NCBI RefSeq assembly: GCF_007625205.1
Contig: NZ_VMNI01000006.1
Coordinates: 62,001-126,000 of the forward strand
Reading direction: 5' to 3'
DNA: 64,000 nucleotides
Source: Denitromonas ohlonensis
GTDB lineage: Bacteria; Pseudomonadota; Gammaproteobacteria; Burkholderiales; Rhodocyclaceae
Shown here: positions 25,458-34,973 of the stretch, one piece after another
How the letters are laid out: every line of letters begins with the position of its first letter
How positions within the stretch are numbered: the first letter of the stretch is position 1
The notes under the pieces: model-generated
Database searches by the model: none
Told to the model about the DNA's origin: nothing
Seen by the model: the letters and a program-made list of their open reading frames with translations, nothing else
Position numbers and translations under genes: made by a program

Positions 25458-26750
25458 TCACGCCTCCTTGCCGGCTTGCGCCAGTGCCTGGTCGAGATCC
25501 CACAGGATGTCGGCCTCGGTTTCAATACCCACCGACAGGCGGACCATGTCGGGCGGCACACCGGCGGCGCGCTGTTCGGCTTCAGACAACTGCCGGTGCG
25601 TGGTCGAGGCTGGGTGGATGACCAGGGTCTTGGCGTCACCCACATTGGCCAGGTGGCTGATCATCTGCACCGCGTTGATGAAGCGCTCGCCCGCGGCCTG
25701 CCCGCCGGCGATGCCAAAGCTGAGGATACCGCCTGCGCCCTTGGGGAAGTAGCGCTGCGCCAGCGAATGATCGGGGCTGGTGTCGAGGCCGGGGTAGTTC
25801 ACCCAGGCCACCATCGGATGCGCCGCGAGAAACTTCGCCACCGCCATGGCATTGGCCACATGGCGATCCATGCGCACCGGCAGGGTTTCGAGCCCTTGCA
25901 GCAGCATGAAGGCACTGAAGGGCGACAGCGCCGGGCCGAAGGTGCGCAGGGTTTCCATGCGCGCCTTCATGGTGAAGCCGAAGTCGCCGAAGGTTTCGTA
26001 GAAGTTGACGCCGTGATAGCCCCGCGAGGGTTCGACCAGCGCCGGAAAGCGGCCATTGTCCCAGGGAAACTTACCGGACTCGATGATCACCCCGCCCATG
26101 GTCGTGCCATGGCCGCCAATGTATTTTGTGGCCGAGTGGATGACGATGTCGGCGCCGTGCTCGATGGGCCGGCACAGATAGGGCGAGGCCAGCGTGCTGT
26201 CGATGACCAGCGGCACGCCCGACGCATGCGCGACCTCGGCGATGGCGGTGATGTCGAGCACATTAAGGCCGGGGTTGCCGATGACTTCGCCGTACACCAC
26301 GCGGGTCTTGTCGTTGATCGCGGCGCGGAAGGCTTCCGGATCGGCCGGGTCGACGAAATGCGTGTTGATGCCCAGCTTGCGCAGGCTCACATCGAGCTGC
26401 GAATAGCTCCCGCCATACAGCGTGCGCGCGGCAACAATCTCGTCGCCCGCCTCGCACAAGGTGAGTAAGGCGACCATCTGCGCCGACAGGCCTGAGGCCG
26501 TGGCCAGCGCGGCCCGCCCGCCTTCGAGCGCGGCCATGCGCTCTTCAAACGCGGCAACGGTGGGATTCGAGATGCGCGAATACACATTGCCGAAGGTCTG
26601 CAGATTGAACAGCGCGGCGGCGTGCTCGGGCGAATCGAAGACGAAGGAGGTGGTCTGGTAGATCGGCATGGCCCGCGCGCCGGTGGTGGCGTCGGGCGGC
26701 TGGCCGGCATGCAGACAAAGGGTTTCGAACCCGTAGCGGTGATCGGGCAT
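25458..26750 (-). CDS. metY: O-acetylhomoserine sulfhydrylase-type PLP enzyme
   Basis: 430 aa Cys/Met-metabolism PLP enzyme. ETLCLHAGQPPDATTGARAMPIYQTTSFVF is the typical start of O-acetylhomoserine aminocarboxypropyltransferases. The PLP lysine is in VIHSATKYIGGHGTTMGG, the phosphate loop in ATASGLSAQMVALL, and LSVGIETEADILWDLDQAL closes the protein. It makes homocysteine from O-acetylhomoserine and sulfide. It is divergent from the YdcF gene with an 83-base gap, in which no SAM riboswitch was recognised. Confidence 0.92.
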   Translation of the reverse strand: MPDHRYGFETLCLHAGQPPDATTGARAMPIYQTTSFVFDSPEHAAALFNLQTFGNVYSRISNPTVAAFEERMAALEGGRAALATASGLSAQMVALLTLCEAGDEIVAARTLYGGSYSQLDVSLRKLGINTHFVDPADPEAFRAAINDKTRVVYGEVIGNPGLNVLDITAIAEVAHASGVPLVIDSTLASPYLCRPIEHGADIVIHSATKYIGGHGTTMGGVIIESGKFPWDNGRFPALVEPSRGYHGVNFYETFGDFGFTMKARMETLRTFGPALSPFSAFMLLQGLETLPVRMDRHVANAMAVAKFLAAHPMVAWVNYPGLDTSPDHSLAQRYFPKGAGGILSFGIAGGQAAGERFINAVQMISHLANVGDAKTLVIHPASTTHRQLSEAEQRAAGVPPDMVRLSVGIETEADILWDLDQALAQAGKEA

Positions 26751-26833
26751 GGTGTCGGCCGGGGAAAACCGGCAGCGGTGGACTTAGTCGAGGATAATAC
26801 TGGCGGCATCCACCAACCACAACGCACCCGCCC

Positions 26834-27613
26834 ATGGAACCCGCTCTGATCGCCTTCTGGGCGAAAAAAATCGCTGCCGTGCTGATCCTTCCCCCGGCCG
26901 GCCCGCTGCTGCTGATCGGCCTTGGCCTGATGGTGGCACGGCTGCGCAAGCTGGCCTGGCTGGGCTGGGTGTATGCGCTGGTGGTGAGCATGCCGATCAC
27001 GGTTGACTGGCTGGCCGCGCCGCTGGAGACCGCGCCATCGATCTCGCTTGAGGCTTTGCAGCAGACCCAGGCCATCGTCATTCTCGGTGCTGGCACGCGC
27101 AGCTACGCGCCGGAATACGGCGACACGACTGTCAACGGGCTGGCGCTCGAACGCCTGCGCTACGGCGCCAAGCTGGCGAGGGATTCAGGCCGGCCCTTGC
27201 TGGTTGCCGGCGGCGCACCCGAACGCCGCACACCCGAAGCGCTGATGATGCGCGAGGTCATCGAAGAGGAGTACGGCATTGTCGTGCGCTGGGCGGAGTC
27301 CGCCTCGCTCGACACCCGCGACAACGCCAATCTGAGCGCGCGCCTGCTCGGCGCCGAGGGCATCGAACACATCGCGCTGGTCACCCACGCGGCCCACATG
27401 CCGCGCGCCAAAGCCGCGTTCGAAGCCACCGGCCTGCGCGTCACGCCAGCGCCGACCGCCTGGCTCTCCAACCCCGACCCCGAGATCGAATGGAGCGACT
27501 TCATCCCCAACGCGCGCAGCGCCTACGCCGGCTGGTTTGCCACCCACGAGTGGGTTGGCGGCCTGGCCTATCGCCTCACGACCCCGACGCCACCGCCTCC
27601 CGCGCGGCAGTGA
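26834..27613 (+). CDS. YdcF/SanA family (DUF218) membrane protein
   Basis: 259 aa. Two N-terminal hydrophobic helices (about 15-35 and 40-55) are followed by the DUF218 domain: AIVILGAGTR, ALERLRYGAKLARDSGRPLLVAGG, MMREVIEEEYGI, ASLDTRDNANLSARLL and ALVTHAAHMPRAKAAFEATG. This matches ElyC/YdcF proteins linked to envelope polysaccharide and lipid-carrier homeostasis. The last 38 bases overlap the convergent PLP gene. Confidence 0.88.
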   Translation: MEPALIAFWAKKIAAVLILPPAGPLLLIGLGLMVARLRKLAWLGWVYALVVSMPITVDWLAAPLETAPSISLEALQQTQAIVILGAGTRSYAPEYGDTTVNGLALERLRYGAKLARDSGRPLLVAGGAPERRTPEALMMREVIEEEYGIVVRWAESASLDTRDNANLSARLLGAEGIEHIALVTHAAHMPRAKAAFEATGLRVTPAPTAWLSNPDPEIEWSDFIPNARSAYAGWFATHEWVGGLAYRLTTPTPPPPARQ

Positions 27614-28877
27614 GTGCCTGCGCCAGATCGGCAATCAGATCGTCTTCATGCTCCAGCCCGATCGACAGGCGCACCAGCCCCTCCGTCACCCCGGCGCGCT
27701 CGCGCAGCTCGGCCGGCACGCCGGAGTGGGTGGTCGAGGCCGGATGGCACACCAGCGATTCGCTGCCGCCCAGGCTCACCGCCAGACGGAACAGCCTGAG
27801 CGCATTGATGAAGCGGAAGGCCGCCGCCCGCCCGCCGTCGAGCACCACCGAAAAGGTTGAACCCGCCCCCTGGCATTGCCGGGCGAAGGCCGCCCGATAG
27901 CGCGCATCGTGCAGGTGCGCCGGATGCAGCACGGTCACCGGATACGGCGACTGTGTCGCCAGCCACTCGGCCACTGCGCTGGCGCTGGCCGCGGCGCGAC
28001 GCATGCGCAGACCGAGGGTCTCCATCGAACGCGCCAGCAACCACGACGACTGCGGATCGAGCATGCAGCCGGTGGTCGAGCGCCACTTGCGCAGGCGCTG
28101 AATGTGCGTCTGGCTGCCACTGACGGCACCCGCGATCAGATCGCTGTGGCCGCCCACGTATTTGGTCAGCGAATAGATCACCAAATCGATGCCGTGCTGC
28201 AGCGGCTGCTGAAACAGCGGCCCGAGCAGGGTGTTGTCGCACATCGACAGCGGCCGGTAGCCATGCTGCGCCGCGAAGCCCGACAAGGCCGTGTCGACCG
28301 CGGCGAAATCCACCAGCGAATTGACCGGGTTGGACGGCGTCTCGAGATAGAACACGCCAACCCGCCCGCGCGCCGCCGCCGTCTCCAGCGCCGCCCGCAT
28401 GGCCTCGGCCGACAAGCCGTCGTCGAAGGCCGTCGCGCCCACGCCCCAGTCGGCCATCACCTGACGGATCAGCGTCTCGGTGCCGCCATACAGCGGGCTG
28501 CTGTGCACGATCTGCTCGCCGGGACGCAGGCTGGCGAACAGCGCGGTGCTGATCGCCGCCATGCCGCTGGCGGTGACCAGCGCGGCCTCGGCGCCGTCGA
28601 GCAGCGCCAGGCGTGCCTCGACCAGTTGCAGGTTGGGATGATTGAAGCGGGCGTAGACCAGCCCGCTGGCGCCAGCCGGCGCGGGCGCGCGCCCCGCCGC
28701 CACGTCGAAGAAGGCCTCGCCCTCCTCGGCGTTGCGAAAGGCGAAGGTCGAGCTGTGATAGACCGGCATCTTGACCGCGCCCTGCGCCAGAAACGGGTCG
28801 TGGCCATGGCTGATCATCTGCGTGTCGGGGTGCAATGCGGCGTCATCGACGGGGCTGGGGGGCGTGATATCCGGCAT
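27576..28877 (-). CDS. Cystathionine gamma-synthase family PLP enzyme
   Basis: 433 aa. Second Cys/Met-metabolism PLP enzyme in 3.5 kb: AVKMPVYHSSTFAF, LVTASGMAAISTAL, PLYGGTETLIRQ, the PLP lysine in LVIYSLTKYVGGHSDLIAGAV and a C-terminal VRLSIGLEHEDDLIADL. Its divergence from the MetY paralogue is obvious, with an RAPAPAGASG insertion near residue 63 and extra residues in the substrate lid. It could be a cystathionine synthase/lyase or methionine gamma-lyase type; the specificity cannot be decided from sequence. Confidence 0.85.
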   Translation of the reverse strand: MPDITPPSPVDDAALHPDTQMISHGHDPFLAQGAVKMPVYHSSTFAFRNAEEGEAFFDVAAGRAPAPAGASGLVYARFNHPNLQLVEARLALLDGAEAALVTASGMAAISTALFASLRPGEQIVHSSPLYGGTETLIRQVMADWGVGATAFDDGLSAEAMRAALETAAARGRVGVFYLETPSNPVNSLVDFAAVDTALSGFAAQHGYRPLSMCDNTLLGPLFQQPLQHGIDLVIYSLTKYVGGHSDLIAGAVSGSQTHIQRLRKWRSTTGCMLDPQSSWLLARSMETLGLRMRRAAASASAVAEWLATQSPYPVTVLHPAHLHDARYRAAFARQCQGAGSTFSVVLDGGRAAAFRFINALRLFRLAVSLGGSESLVCHPASTTHSGVPAELRERAGVTEGLVRLSIGLEHEDDLIADLAQALTAAREAVASGS

Positions 28878-28995
28878 CTTTAACTCAGGCTTTCGTCATG
28901 AAAACCGTTATCCTGCGCGCCCAAGGTCCGGCCAGCAAGGCACAGTTCCTGCGGTCAGGCTGGCGCTTTGTCCTGACGGGCGCGCCCGAGCGAGC

Positions 28996-30327
28996 TCACT
29001 TCGCCGGGGTATCTTTCGCCGTGCCCATCTCACGCCAGAGCCCGCGCGCCATCGCGCCAAGCACGCCCACGCCAAGCAACAGCGCGCCCCACAACCACCA
29101 GTGACTGCCGGCCTGCCAGGGCGCCGGTTCGCGCGGCGCGGCGGCCACAGGGGCCGCCCCCGCCCGCACCCGGGCTGACGCCAAAGCTGCCGCCCGATCG
29201 GTGCCGAAACCCGGCACCACCTGACCCGGCGCCTGCCACACCGAGGGCACCGACGCATGACCCACGGCCAAGGTGTAAGGCCCGGCGCCGCGCGCCACAA
29301 AAGCCACCGACTCGGGCGTCCAGCCCAGCGCCAGACGCGGCACCTCGGTTGCGTCGGCATCCAGCGTCACCCGCCACAGCGGATCGCGGGTAAGCGCGAT
29401 CATCGTCGCCTCACCCTCATCCAGCCCGCCGGCCTGCTGCACGCGGTAGCCCACCGTCCGCGCCCGCCACTGCCAGCGGCCGCTGACCGCCGCGCGCGAG
29501 GCCACGCGCGCCGAGATCACATCGGAATCGCTCACCGGCACCAAGCGCAGCGCGTCGACCGGGAACAGGCCCGGCGATGAAAAGTCGATGGTTCTGGCGT
29601 CCTCCTGACCGCTCAGCTCGACCCACTCACGCGCCACCGACACCGCGCGCCCACTGCTCACCAGCGCCGCGCGCTGAAGCGTGACCGGCGGCGGCGTGCC
29701 GACCCAATCCACGCGCAGGTAGCGCGAGCGCACCGCCGGCAGGGCAATGCGGTCCTGAACGATGCGCGCCTCGCCCTCGCCCAGCGACAGCAGTGCGCGG
29801 CGATGCGCCACCGTGCGCCACTGCTGCAAGTCGTCCGATGCCTGCACGCTCACCGCCGCTTCGAACGGGGTGGCTTCGGGCCAGATCAGGACGAGTTCGT
29901 CGACGGCGGCGTCGAAGTCCTTCACCTCCAGCAAATAGCCCGGCAGTGCACTCACCGCCGCGGGCGCCGTGCGGTCAACCTCGACACGCACGCTGGTCGC
30001 GCCGCTGGCATGCACCGTTACGCCATCGCGCACGGGTGCCGAGCGCGCCGGCAAGGCCACCAGCGGCCGCTCGACGCGTAGCGCCTGCGTCTCGGTCGGG
30101 CGTGGCAGGCGCGCCATCGGCACCGCCTCGCCCGTCGCATTGAAGATGCGAACATCGCGCAGGTCGGCATGGCGCACGGCGCGATAGACATCGGCCGGCA
30201 GGTTCAGTCGCAGCAAGCTGGCCTCGGCCGGCGCCTCGATGGACAGACGCACATCGAAGTCCTTCACCCCCGGTGCAGCCAGCGCCAGCGGCGCCATCGC
30301 CATCAATAACCACGGCAAGGTTTTCAT
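28996..30327 (-). CDS. DUF3999 family secreted/anchored protein
   Basis: 443 aa from the ATG at 30327, which overlaps the DUF2339 stop by four bases. Signal peptide 1-18 (WLLMAMAPLALAAPG), then a beta-rich periplasmic region with the DUF3999 start VKDFDVRLSIEAPAEASLLRLNLPADVYRAV and discoidin-like strands, and a C-terminal helix (about 412-430, HWWLWGALLLGVGVLGAMA) with a short tail. DUF3999 and DUF2339 genes are regularly paired; no function is known. The pair suggests one envelope complex. Confidence 0.85.
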   Translation of the reverse strand: MKTLPWLLMAMAPLALAAPGVKDFDVRLSIEAPAEASLLRLNLPADVYRAVRHADLRDVRIFNATGEAVPMARLPRPTETQALRVERPLVALPARSAPVRDGVTVHASGATSVRVEVDRTAPAAVSALPGYLLEVKDFDAAVDELVLIWPEATPFEAAVSVQASDDLQQWRTVAHRRALLSLGEGEARIVQDRIALPAVRSRYLRVDWVGTPPPVTLQRAALVSSGRAVSVAREWVELSGQEDARTIDFSSPGLFPVDALRLVPVSDSDVISARVASRAAVSGRWQWRARTVGYRVQQAGGLDEGEATMIALTRDPLWRVTLDADATEVPRLALGWTPESVAFVARGAGPYTLAVGHASVPSVWQAPGQVVPGFGTDRAAALASARVRAGAAPVAAAPREPAPWQAGSHWWLWGALLLGVGVLGAMARGLWREMGTAKDTPAK

Positions 30328-33080
30328 GCGTTTTGCTCCCTGGCCGGTGGCAGCGGCGAGAAGTAGCCAACCACCAGCAAGACCACCCCGGCACCAAGGA
30401 AAGACACGATGCGTGCCACCGTGCCGGTGCTGGCCATATCCACCAAAAACAGTTTTGCGACAACCACGCCGAGCAATACGGCGCCCAACATCCACAGCGT
30501 GCGCCGCTGACCCCGGCTGGCGACAAAGGTCAGCGCCAGACCGAGCAAGCCCCAGAACAGCGACACGCTGGCCTGCACGGTGTCGCTTTCAAACAGTGCC
30601 GCCTCGCTCCACGGCACGCCGGCCAAGTGATGCACCGCGCGCAGCAAGGCACCATTGGCCAGCACGAAACCCACCGCTGCCAGCACCTTGGGCAGCATGC
30701 CGCCCAGCACCGGCACGCCGTCGGGCTGAACCTGCCACCAGCGGAACACCACCAGCAACATCAAGCCCATGGCCAGATCGAGCGGGTTGAGCAGCGGCAG
30801 ATAGGGCAAGGGCGTGACATCGCCCCCACCGGCCACGCTCACCAGCAGCGCCCAGCCGAGGCCGGCGACCGCCAGACCGGCGTTGCCCAGCCCGAGGTAG
30901 GCCTGCCGCCACGGCCCCGCCGGCCAGATGCAGCGCAGTGCCAGACGCTGCATGCCAATCATCACCAGCGCGATCACCGCAAGCACCGCGGCATGCGCCC
31001 AGCTGTCGCCGGCCACGGCGGTGTCAACCATCTCGCCCGCCGCCCAGACCAGCGCAATGCTCGCCAGCCACAGCCCGGCGGTGTGGCCATGGCGCAGCCA
31101 CTTGGCGACCACCGGCGTGCCTTCGGCGCGACGCAGCGCGAACAGCGCCGAGGCCACGGCCAGCGGCCACGCGAGCAGGCCCCAGTCGGCCAGCGGGTGG
31201 GTGCTCGCATGCAGCAAGGTCAGCAACAGGGACAGGGCCATACCCGGCAGCGCCAGCAAGGCCGGCCCGTGCAGCGCCGGCCAGTTGAAGCGCCCTGCGG
31301 CCAGGCTGGCCAGCGCGCCACTGGCGGCGAAGAAGAGCAGGGCGGCAGCGGGGAGCTGTCGGTTGGTGAACCAGGCGTCCAGCTCGGTCAGGCCACCGGC
31401 CAGCCACCACAGCGTGGCCCACACCAGCAGCGCCGGGGCGGCAACCGACAGCAAACGCGGCCAGTGATCACGCGCGGTGTCAGCAAAGCGACTGCTGAAG
31501 AAACCGGCCAGCGCGATCAGCGCGGCGCCAAAGCACTGGCTATTGAACAGCGGCCAGACGCGCCCGTAGGCTTCGAGCCCGCCATCGGCCACAAAGAAGG
31601 CGCCCGCCGCCAGTTGCAACACCAGACCCGAGGCCATCGCCAGCTTGCGCGACTGGCGCGTGCCCACCCACAACAAGGCCGCGCCTTCCATGGCCCAGGC
31701 AGCGGCCGTCCATTGGCCATCGACGGCCAACGGAATGGTCAGCGTAAGAAAGGCGACGCCCAGCGCGAGGAAGGACTCAACCAACAAGCGCAGACTCGGT
31801 CGCGCCCGCCCATGCAGCCAGCGCGCCAGCACCACATAGAAGCCGCCGAGGGCCAGCGCGCTCCAGGCCAGGCCATAGGGCATGTCCTGCACCAGCGCGG
31901 CCTGCAGGCCGAAACCGACCACCGGCGTACCGAACACCAGGGTGCCGTCGACATAATCCTTGAGCGAGGGCGCGCTGCGCCAGGCGTAGAGCACGGCGGC
32001 GGCAACGTACATCAGCACAAAGGCGACGAGGAAGGGCTCGGTGCTGGCGAACAGCGCCGGGTTGTAATCCTTGGCGCCCCAGGCCAGCGCGATGGAGAAG
32101 GTGAACACGAAACCGACGAGGTTGAGCACCCGCCAGGCTTTCTTCCAGGCCATGGCCAGCAGACCGGCGTTGAGCAGCAGGTAGTAACCGAAGAGCATCA
32201 CATGGCTGCCCTGCCCGGTCGAGGCGATGATGGGCGCCATGAAGCCGCCAGCGATGCCGATCACCGCCAGCGCCTGGGCGTTTTGCCACACCGCCAGCGC
32301 AGCGGCGAAGACCACCACCGCGAGCAGGAGCGCGAAGCCCAGCGTGGGCGGAATCATCTGGTACATGCGCATGGCGGCAAAAATGGTGAGGTAGAGCACG
32401 CCCACCCCGCCACCTTGCAGACTCAGCGCGTAGCCGCTGCGCTGCTTGCGCAGCCGCCAGCCGACCACCAGCAGCGCGATGCCGCCGAAGGCGATGCCGG
32501 CGAGGCGGAACTCGACCGGCAGCAGGCTGTTCTCGACGGCATAGCGCGCCAGAAAGGCGAGGCCGAAGAACAGCACCAGCAGGCCGACGCGCACCACGGT
32601 GTTGCCACCCAGCAGCCAGGCGCGGGCGGTGTCGTAGAGCTGGTCGAGCGTGCCGGGGCTGCGCTCGACCGGGGCGCGGGATGCGGGTGCCGGCTCACCA
32701 CGACGGGCGGCGAGGATGTCGGCACCGCGACGGCGGACGGGTTCGGCTTGGGGAATCGGTGCGGCGGGCGGCGGCACCTCGGCCTCGAACACGGGCAAGG
32801 ACGGCGCGGTCTCATCGGCCACCGGCACGCGTGGCGTCACAGGCGCCTCCTTTGGTACCCGCTCGGCGCCACCCGCGCGCAATTGCGCCACGGTCTGCTC
32901 CAGCAGCGCGACCCGCGCTTCGAGCTGCGCCAGCGCGGCGGCGTCGGCCTTGGGCTTACGGGTAAAGAACTGGATCACCGCGCCCACAATGGCACCGATC
33001 ACCGCCCCGCCGATCAACTCTTCCAGCCCGCTGTCGAGGCCGGCCAGCGCCCCCAGCACCAATCCTGCAATGATCCACAT
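30324..33080 (-). CDS. DUF2339 large polytopic membrane protein
   Basis: 918 aa. N-terminal helix, then a second hydrophobic segment, a coiled coil (about 45-75, LAQLEARVALLEQTVAQL) and a Pro-rich linker to residue 165, followed by some 24-26 closely spaced transmembrane helices to the C-terminus. DUF2339 proteins are integral inner-membrane proteins of unknown function. Features like RRGADILAARRGE and WLLGGNTVVRVGLLVLFFGLAFLARYA are typical of the family. Translationally coupled to the DUF3999 gene downstream; 15 bases after the MFS-acyltransferase gene. Confidence 0.88.
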   Translation of the reverse strand: MWIIAGLVLGALAGLDSGLEELIGGAVIGAIVGAVIQFFTRKPKADAAALAQLEARVALLEQTVAQLRAGGAERVPKEAPVTPRVPVADETAPSLPVFEAEVPPPAAPIPQAEPVRRRGADILAARRGEPAPASRAPVERSPGTLDQLYDTARAWLLGGNTVVRVGLLVLFFGLAFLARYAVENSLLPVEFRLAGIAFGGIALLVVGWRLRKQRSGYALSLQGGGVGVLYLTIFAAMRMYQMIPPTLGFALLLAVVVFAAALAVWQNAQALAVIGIAGGFMAPIIASTGQGSHVMLFGYYLLLNAGLLAMAWKKAWRVLNLVGFVFTFSIALAWGAKDYNPALFASTEPFLVAFVLMYVAAAVLYAWRSAPSLKDYVDGTLVFGTPVVGFGLQAALVQDMPYGLAWSALALGGFYVVLARWLHGRARPSLRLLVESFLALGVAFLTLTIPLAVDGQWTAAAWAMEGAALLWVGTRQSRKLAMASGLVLQLAAGAFFVADGGLEAYGRVWPLFNSQCFGAALIALAGFFSSRFADTARDHWPRLLSVAAPALLVWATLWWLAGGLTELDAWFTNRQLPAAALLFFAASGALASLAAGRFNWPALHGPALLALPGMALSLLLTLLHASTHPLADWGLLAWPLAVASALFALRRAEGTPVVAKWLRHGHTAGLWLASIALVWAAGEMVDTAVAGDSWAHAAVLAVIALVMIGMQRLALRCIWPAGPWRQAYLGLGNAGLAVAGLGWALLVSVAGGGDVTPLPYLPLLNPLDLAMGLMLLVVFRWWQVQPDGVPVLGGMLPKVLAAVGFVLANGALLRAVHHLAGVPWSEAALFESDTVQASVSLFWGLLGLALTFVASRGQRRTLWMLGAVLLGVVVAKLFLVDMASTGTVARIVSFLGAGVVLLVVGYFSPLPPAREQNA

Positions 33081-33095
33081 ACCGGTTTCCTGTTC

Positions 33096-34973
33096 TTATT
33101 TCTGGTCGCCGCGCAGTGCGGCTACCGTGTTCTGCAAGGCATCGACCCGCAGCGCGTCCGGCGCCACCGGCGCCCCCACCACCAGCGCGATGCGGTTGAA
33201 CAGCCCGCGCCGCAGCGGCTTGCGCAGCGCCGGCCCGTCCTTGCGACTGAAGGTGCTGCCCCACAAGCCGCGCAGCGCCATGGGCACCACCGGCACCGGG
33301 CTGCGCTCGATGATGCGTTTGATGCCGGGACGGAACGGCTTCATCTCGCCGGTGTCGGTGATGCGCCCCTCGGGAAAGAGGCCGACCAGCTCGCCGGCGG
33401 CCAGCGCCTCGGCCACGGTGTCGAAAGCCTTTTCCATCATCGCCGGGTCTTCCTTGGCCGGCGCGATAGGAATCGCCCGGCTGGTGCGGAACACAAAGGA
33501 GAGAATCGGCCAGCGGAAGATGTGATGATCCATCACGAAGCGGATCGGCCGACGGCTGGCGGCCATGATCACCAGCGCATCGACAAAGCTCACATGGTTG
33601 GCCACGATCACCGCCGGACCGTCTTCCGGAATCTGCTCGTCGCCGGTCACCTGGAGCCGATACACGGTGTGCACCAGCACCCAGACGATGAAGCGCAGCA
33701 GGAACTCGGGCACCAGGGTGTAGATGTAGAGCGCGACGAAACCGTTGAGGATGGCGGTCATCAGGAACAGCTGCGCGATCGACACACCCGCCGCCAGCAA
33801 GCCGGCGCCCAAGCCAGCGGCGACGACCATGAACAATGCGTTGAGAATATTGTTGCCGGCGATGATGCGCGAACGGTGCGAGGGCGCGCTGCGGCTCTGG
33901 ATGAGCGCATACAGCGGCACGATGAAGAAGCCACCGAACAGGCCGATCATCAACAGATCAAACAACACCCGCCAGGCGATCGCCTGCGACAGCACCGCGC
34001 CAATCGCAAGGCCCTCGCCCATCGCGCCGGCCGCCGGGCTGGCCCACCACAGATCGAGCGCGAACAACGACAAACCGATCGAGCCGAAGGGCACCAGGCC
34101 GATCTCCACATGCTTGCCGGAGAGTTTTTCACACAGCAGTGAGCCGGCACCGATGCCGACCGAGAACATCGCCAGCAGCAGCGTGACGGCGTACTCGTCG
34201 CCACCCAGCACGTCCTTGGCGTAGCCGGGGAACTGCGACAGAAACAGCGCGCCGTAGAACCAGAACCACGAGATGCCGAGCACCGACAGAAACACCGTGC
34301 GGTTGCTGCGGGTGAAGCCGATGGTGCGCCAGGTTTGGGTGAGCGGGTTCCAGTTCATACGCAGGCCGGCATCGGCGGCCGGCGCCAGCGGGATGCCGCG
34401 GCTGGCAAAGTAACCCGCCACGGCCAGCACCAGCACGGCCACCGACACCCACACCGTGCCGCCGGGTAGCGCGATCATCACCCCGCCGGCGATGGTGCCG
34501 ATCAGGATGGCGATGAAGGTGCCCGACTCGACCAGCGCGTTGCCGCCGACCAGCTCGGTCTCCGCCAGATGCTGCGGCAGGATCGCGTATTTGACCGGGC
34601 CAAACAGCGAGGACTGCGCGCCCATAAGGAACAGGGTGGTGAGCATCAGCGGCAACGATTCGAGCGCAAAGGCGGTCGCCGCCAGCGCCATGATGACAAT
34701 CTCGGCCAGCTTGATCAGCCGCATCAGATGGCTCTTCTCGAATTTGTCGGCCAGTTGCCCGGCAGTGGCCGAGAACAGGAAGAAGGGCAGGATGAACAAG
34801 CCCGCGGCGAGATTGACCAGCACGCCGGCGGAGAGCTCGGTGTAGCGCGCCGCCTGAAAGGTCATCAGCACCACCAGCGCATTCTTGTAGACGTTGTCGT
34901 TGAAGGCGCCGAGAAACTGGGTCAGGAAAAAGGGCAGGAAGCGGCGCTGATGCATCAGCGAAAACTGGGTCAT
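33096..34973 (-). CDS. MFS transporter fused to a PlsC-type acyltransferase (LplT-Aas-like, no AMP-ligase domain)
   Basis: 625 aa. Residues 1-410 are a 12-helix major facilitator of the LplT lysophospholipid type (FFLTQFLGAFNDNVYKNALVVL; FILPFFLFSATAGQLADKFEKS). Residues about 430-610 form a 1-acyl-glycerol-3-phosphate acyltransferase domain: ANHVSFVDALVIMA (His and Asp of HX4D), LFPEGRITDTGEM, FRPGIKRIIERSPVPVVPMAL. In E. coli LplT and Aas work together to import and re-acylate lysophospholipids. Here the transporter and acyltransferase are fused and the AMP-ligase of Aas is absent. The amidohydrolase gene upstream overlaps it by four bases. Confidence 0.88.
   Translation of the reverse strand: MTQFSLMHQRRFLPFFLTQFLGAFNDNVYKNALVVLMTFQAARYTELSAGVLVNLAAGLFILPFFLFSATAGQLADKFEKSHLMRLIKLAEIVIMALAATAFALESLPLMLTTLFLMGAQSSLFGPVKYAILPQHLAETELVGGNALVESGTFIAILIGTIAGGVMIALPGGTVWVSVAVLVLAVAGYFASRGIPLAPAADAGLRMNWNPLTQTWRTIGFTRSNRTVFLSVLGISWFWFYGALFLSQFPGYAKDVLGGDEYAVTLLLAMFSVGIGAGSLLCEKLSGKHVEIGLVPFGSIGLSLFALDLWWASPAAGAMGEGLAIGAVLSQAIAWRVLFDLLMIGLFGGFFIVPLYALIQSRSAPSHRSRIIAGNNILNALFMVVAAGLGAGLLAAGVSIAQLFLMTAILNGFVALYIYTLVPEFLLRFIVWVLVHTVYRLQVTGDEQIPEDGPAVIVANHVSFVDALVIMAASRRPIRFVMDHHIFRWPILSFVFRTSRAIPIAPAKEDPAMMEKAFDTVAEALAAGELVGLFPEGRITDTGEMKPFRPGIKRIIERSPVPVVPMALRGLWGSTFSRKDGPALRKPLRRGLFNRIALVVGAPVAPDALRVDALQNTVAALRGDQK

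Noticed and set aside
26751-26833. Possible SAM or other riboswitch before metY
   Set aside because: Only 83 bases between divergent starts and no recognisable aptamer structure.
28898-29104. 68-codon plus-strand frame between the cystathionine synthase-like and DUF3999 genes
   Set aside because: Half of it overlaps the DUF3999 coding region, the composition is Pro/Ser/Ala-rich and no family or ribosome-binding site supports it.
30273-34142. 1289-codon plus-strand open frame opposite DUF2339 and the MFS-acyltransferase
   Set aside because: Gln/His/Arg-rich with no hydrophobic or domain pattern; typical antisense opening in GC-rich coding DNA, and it spans two real genes.
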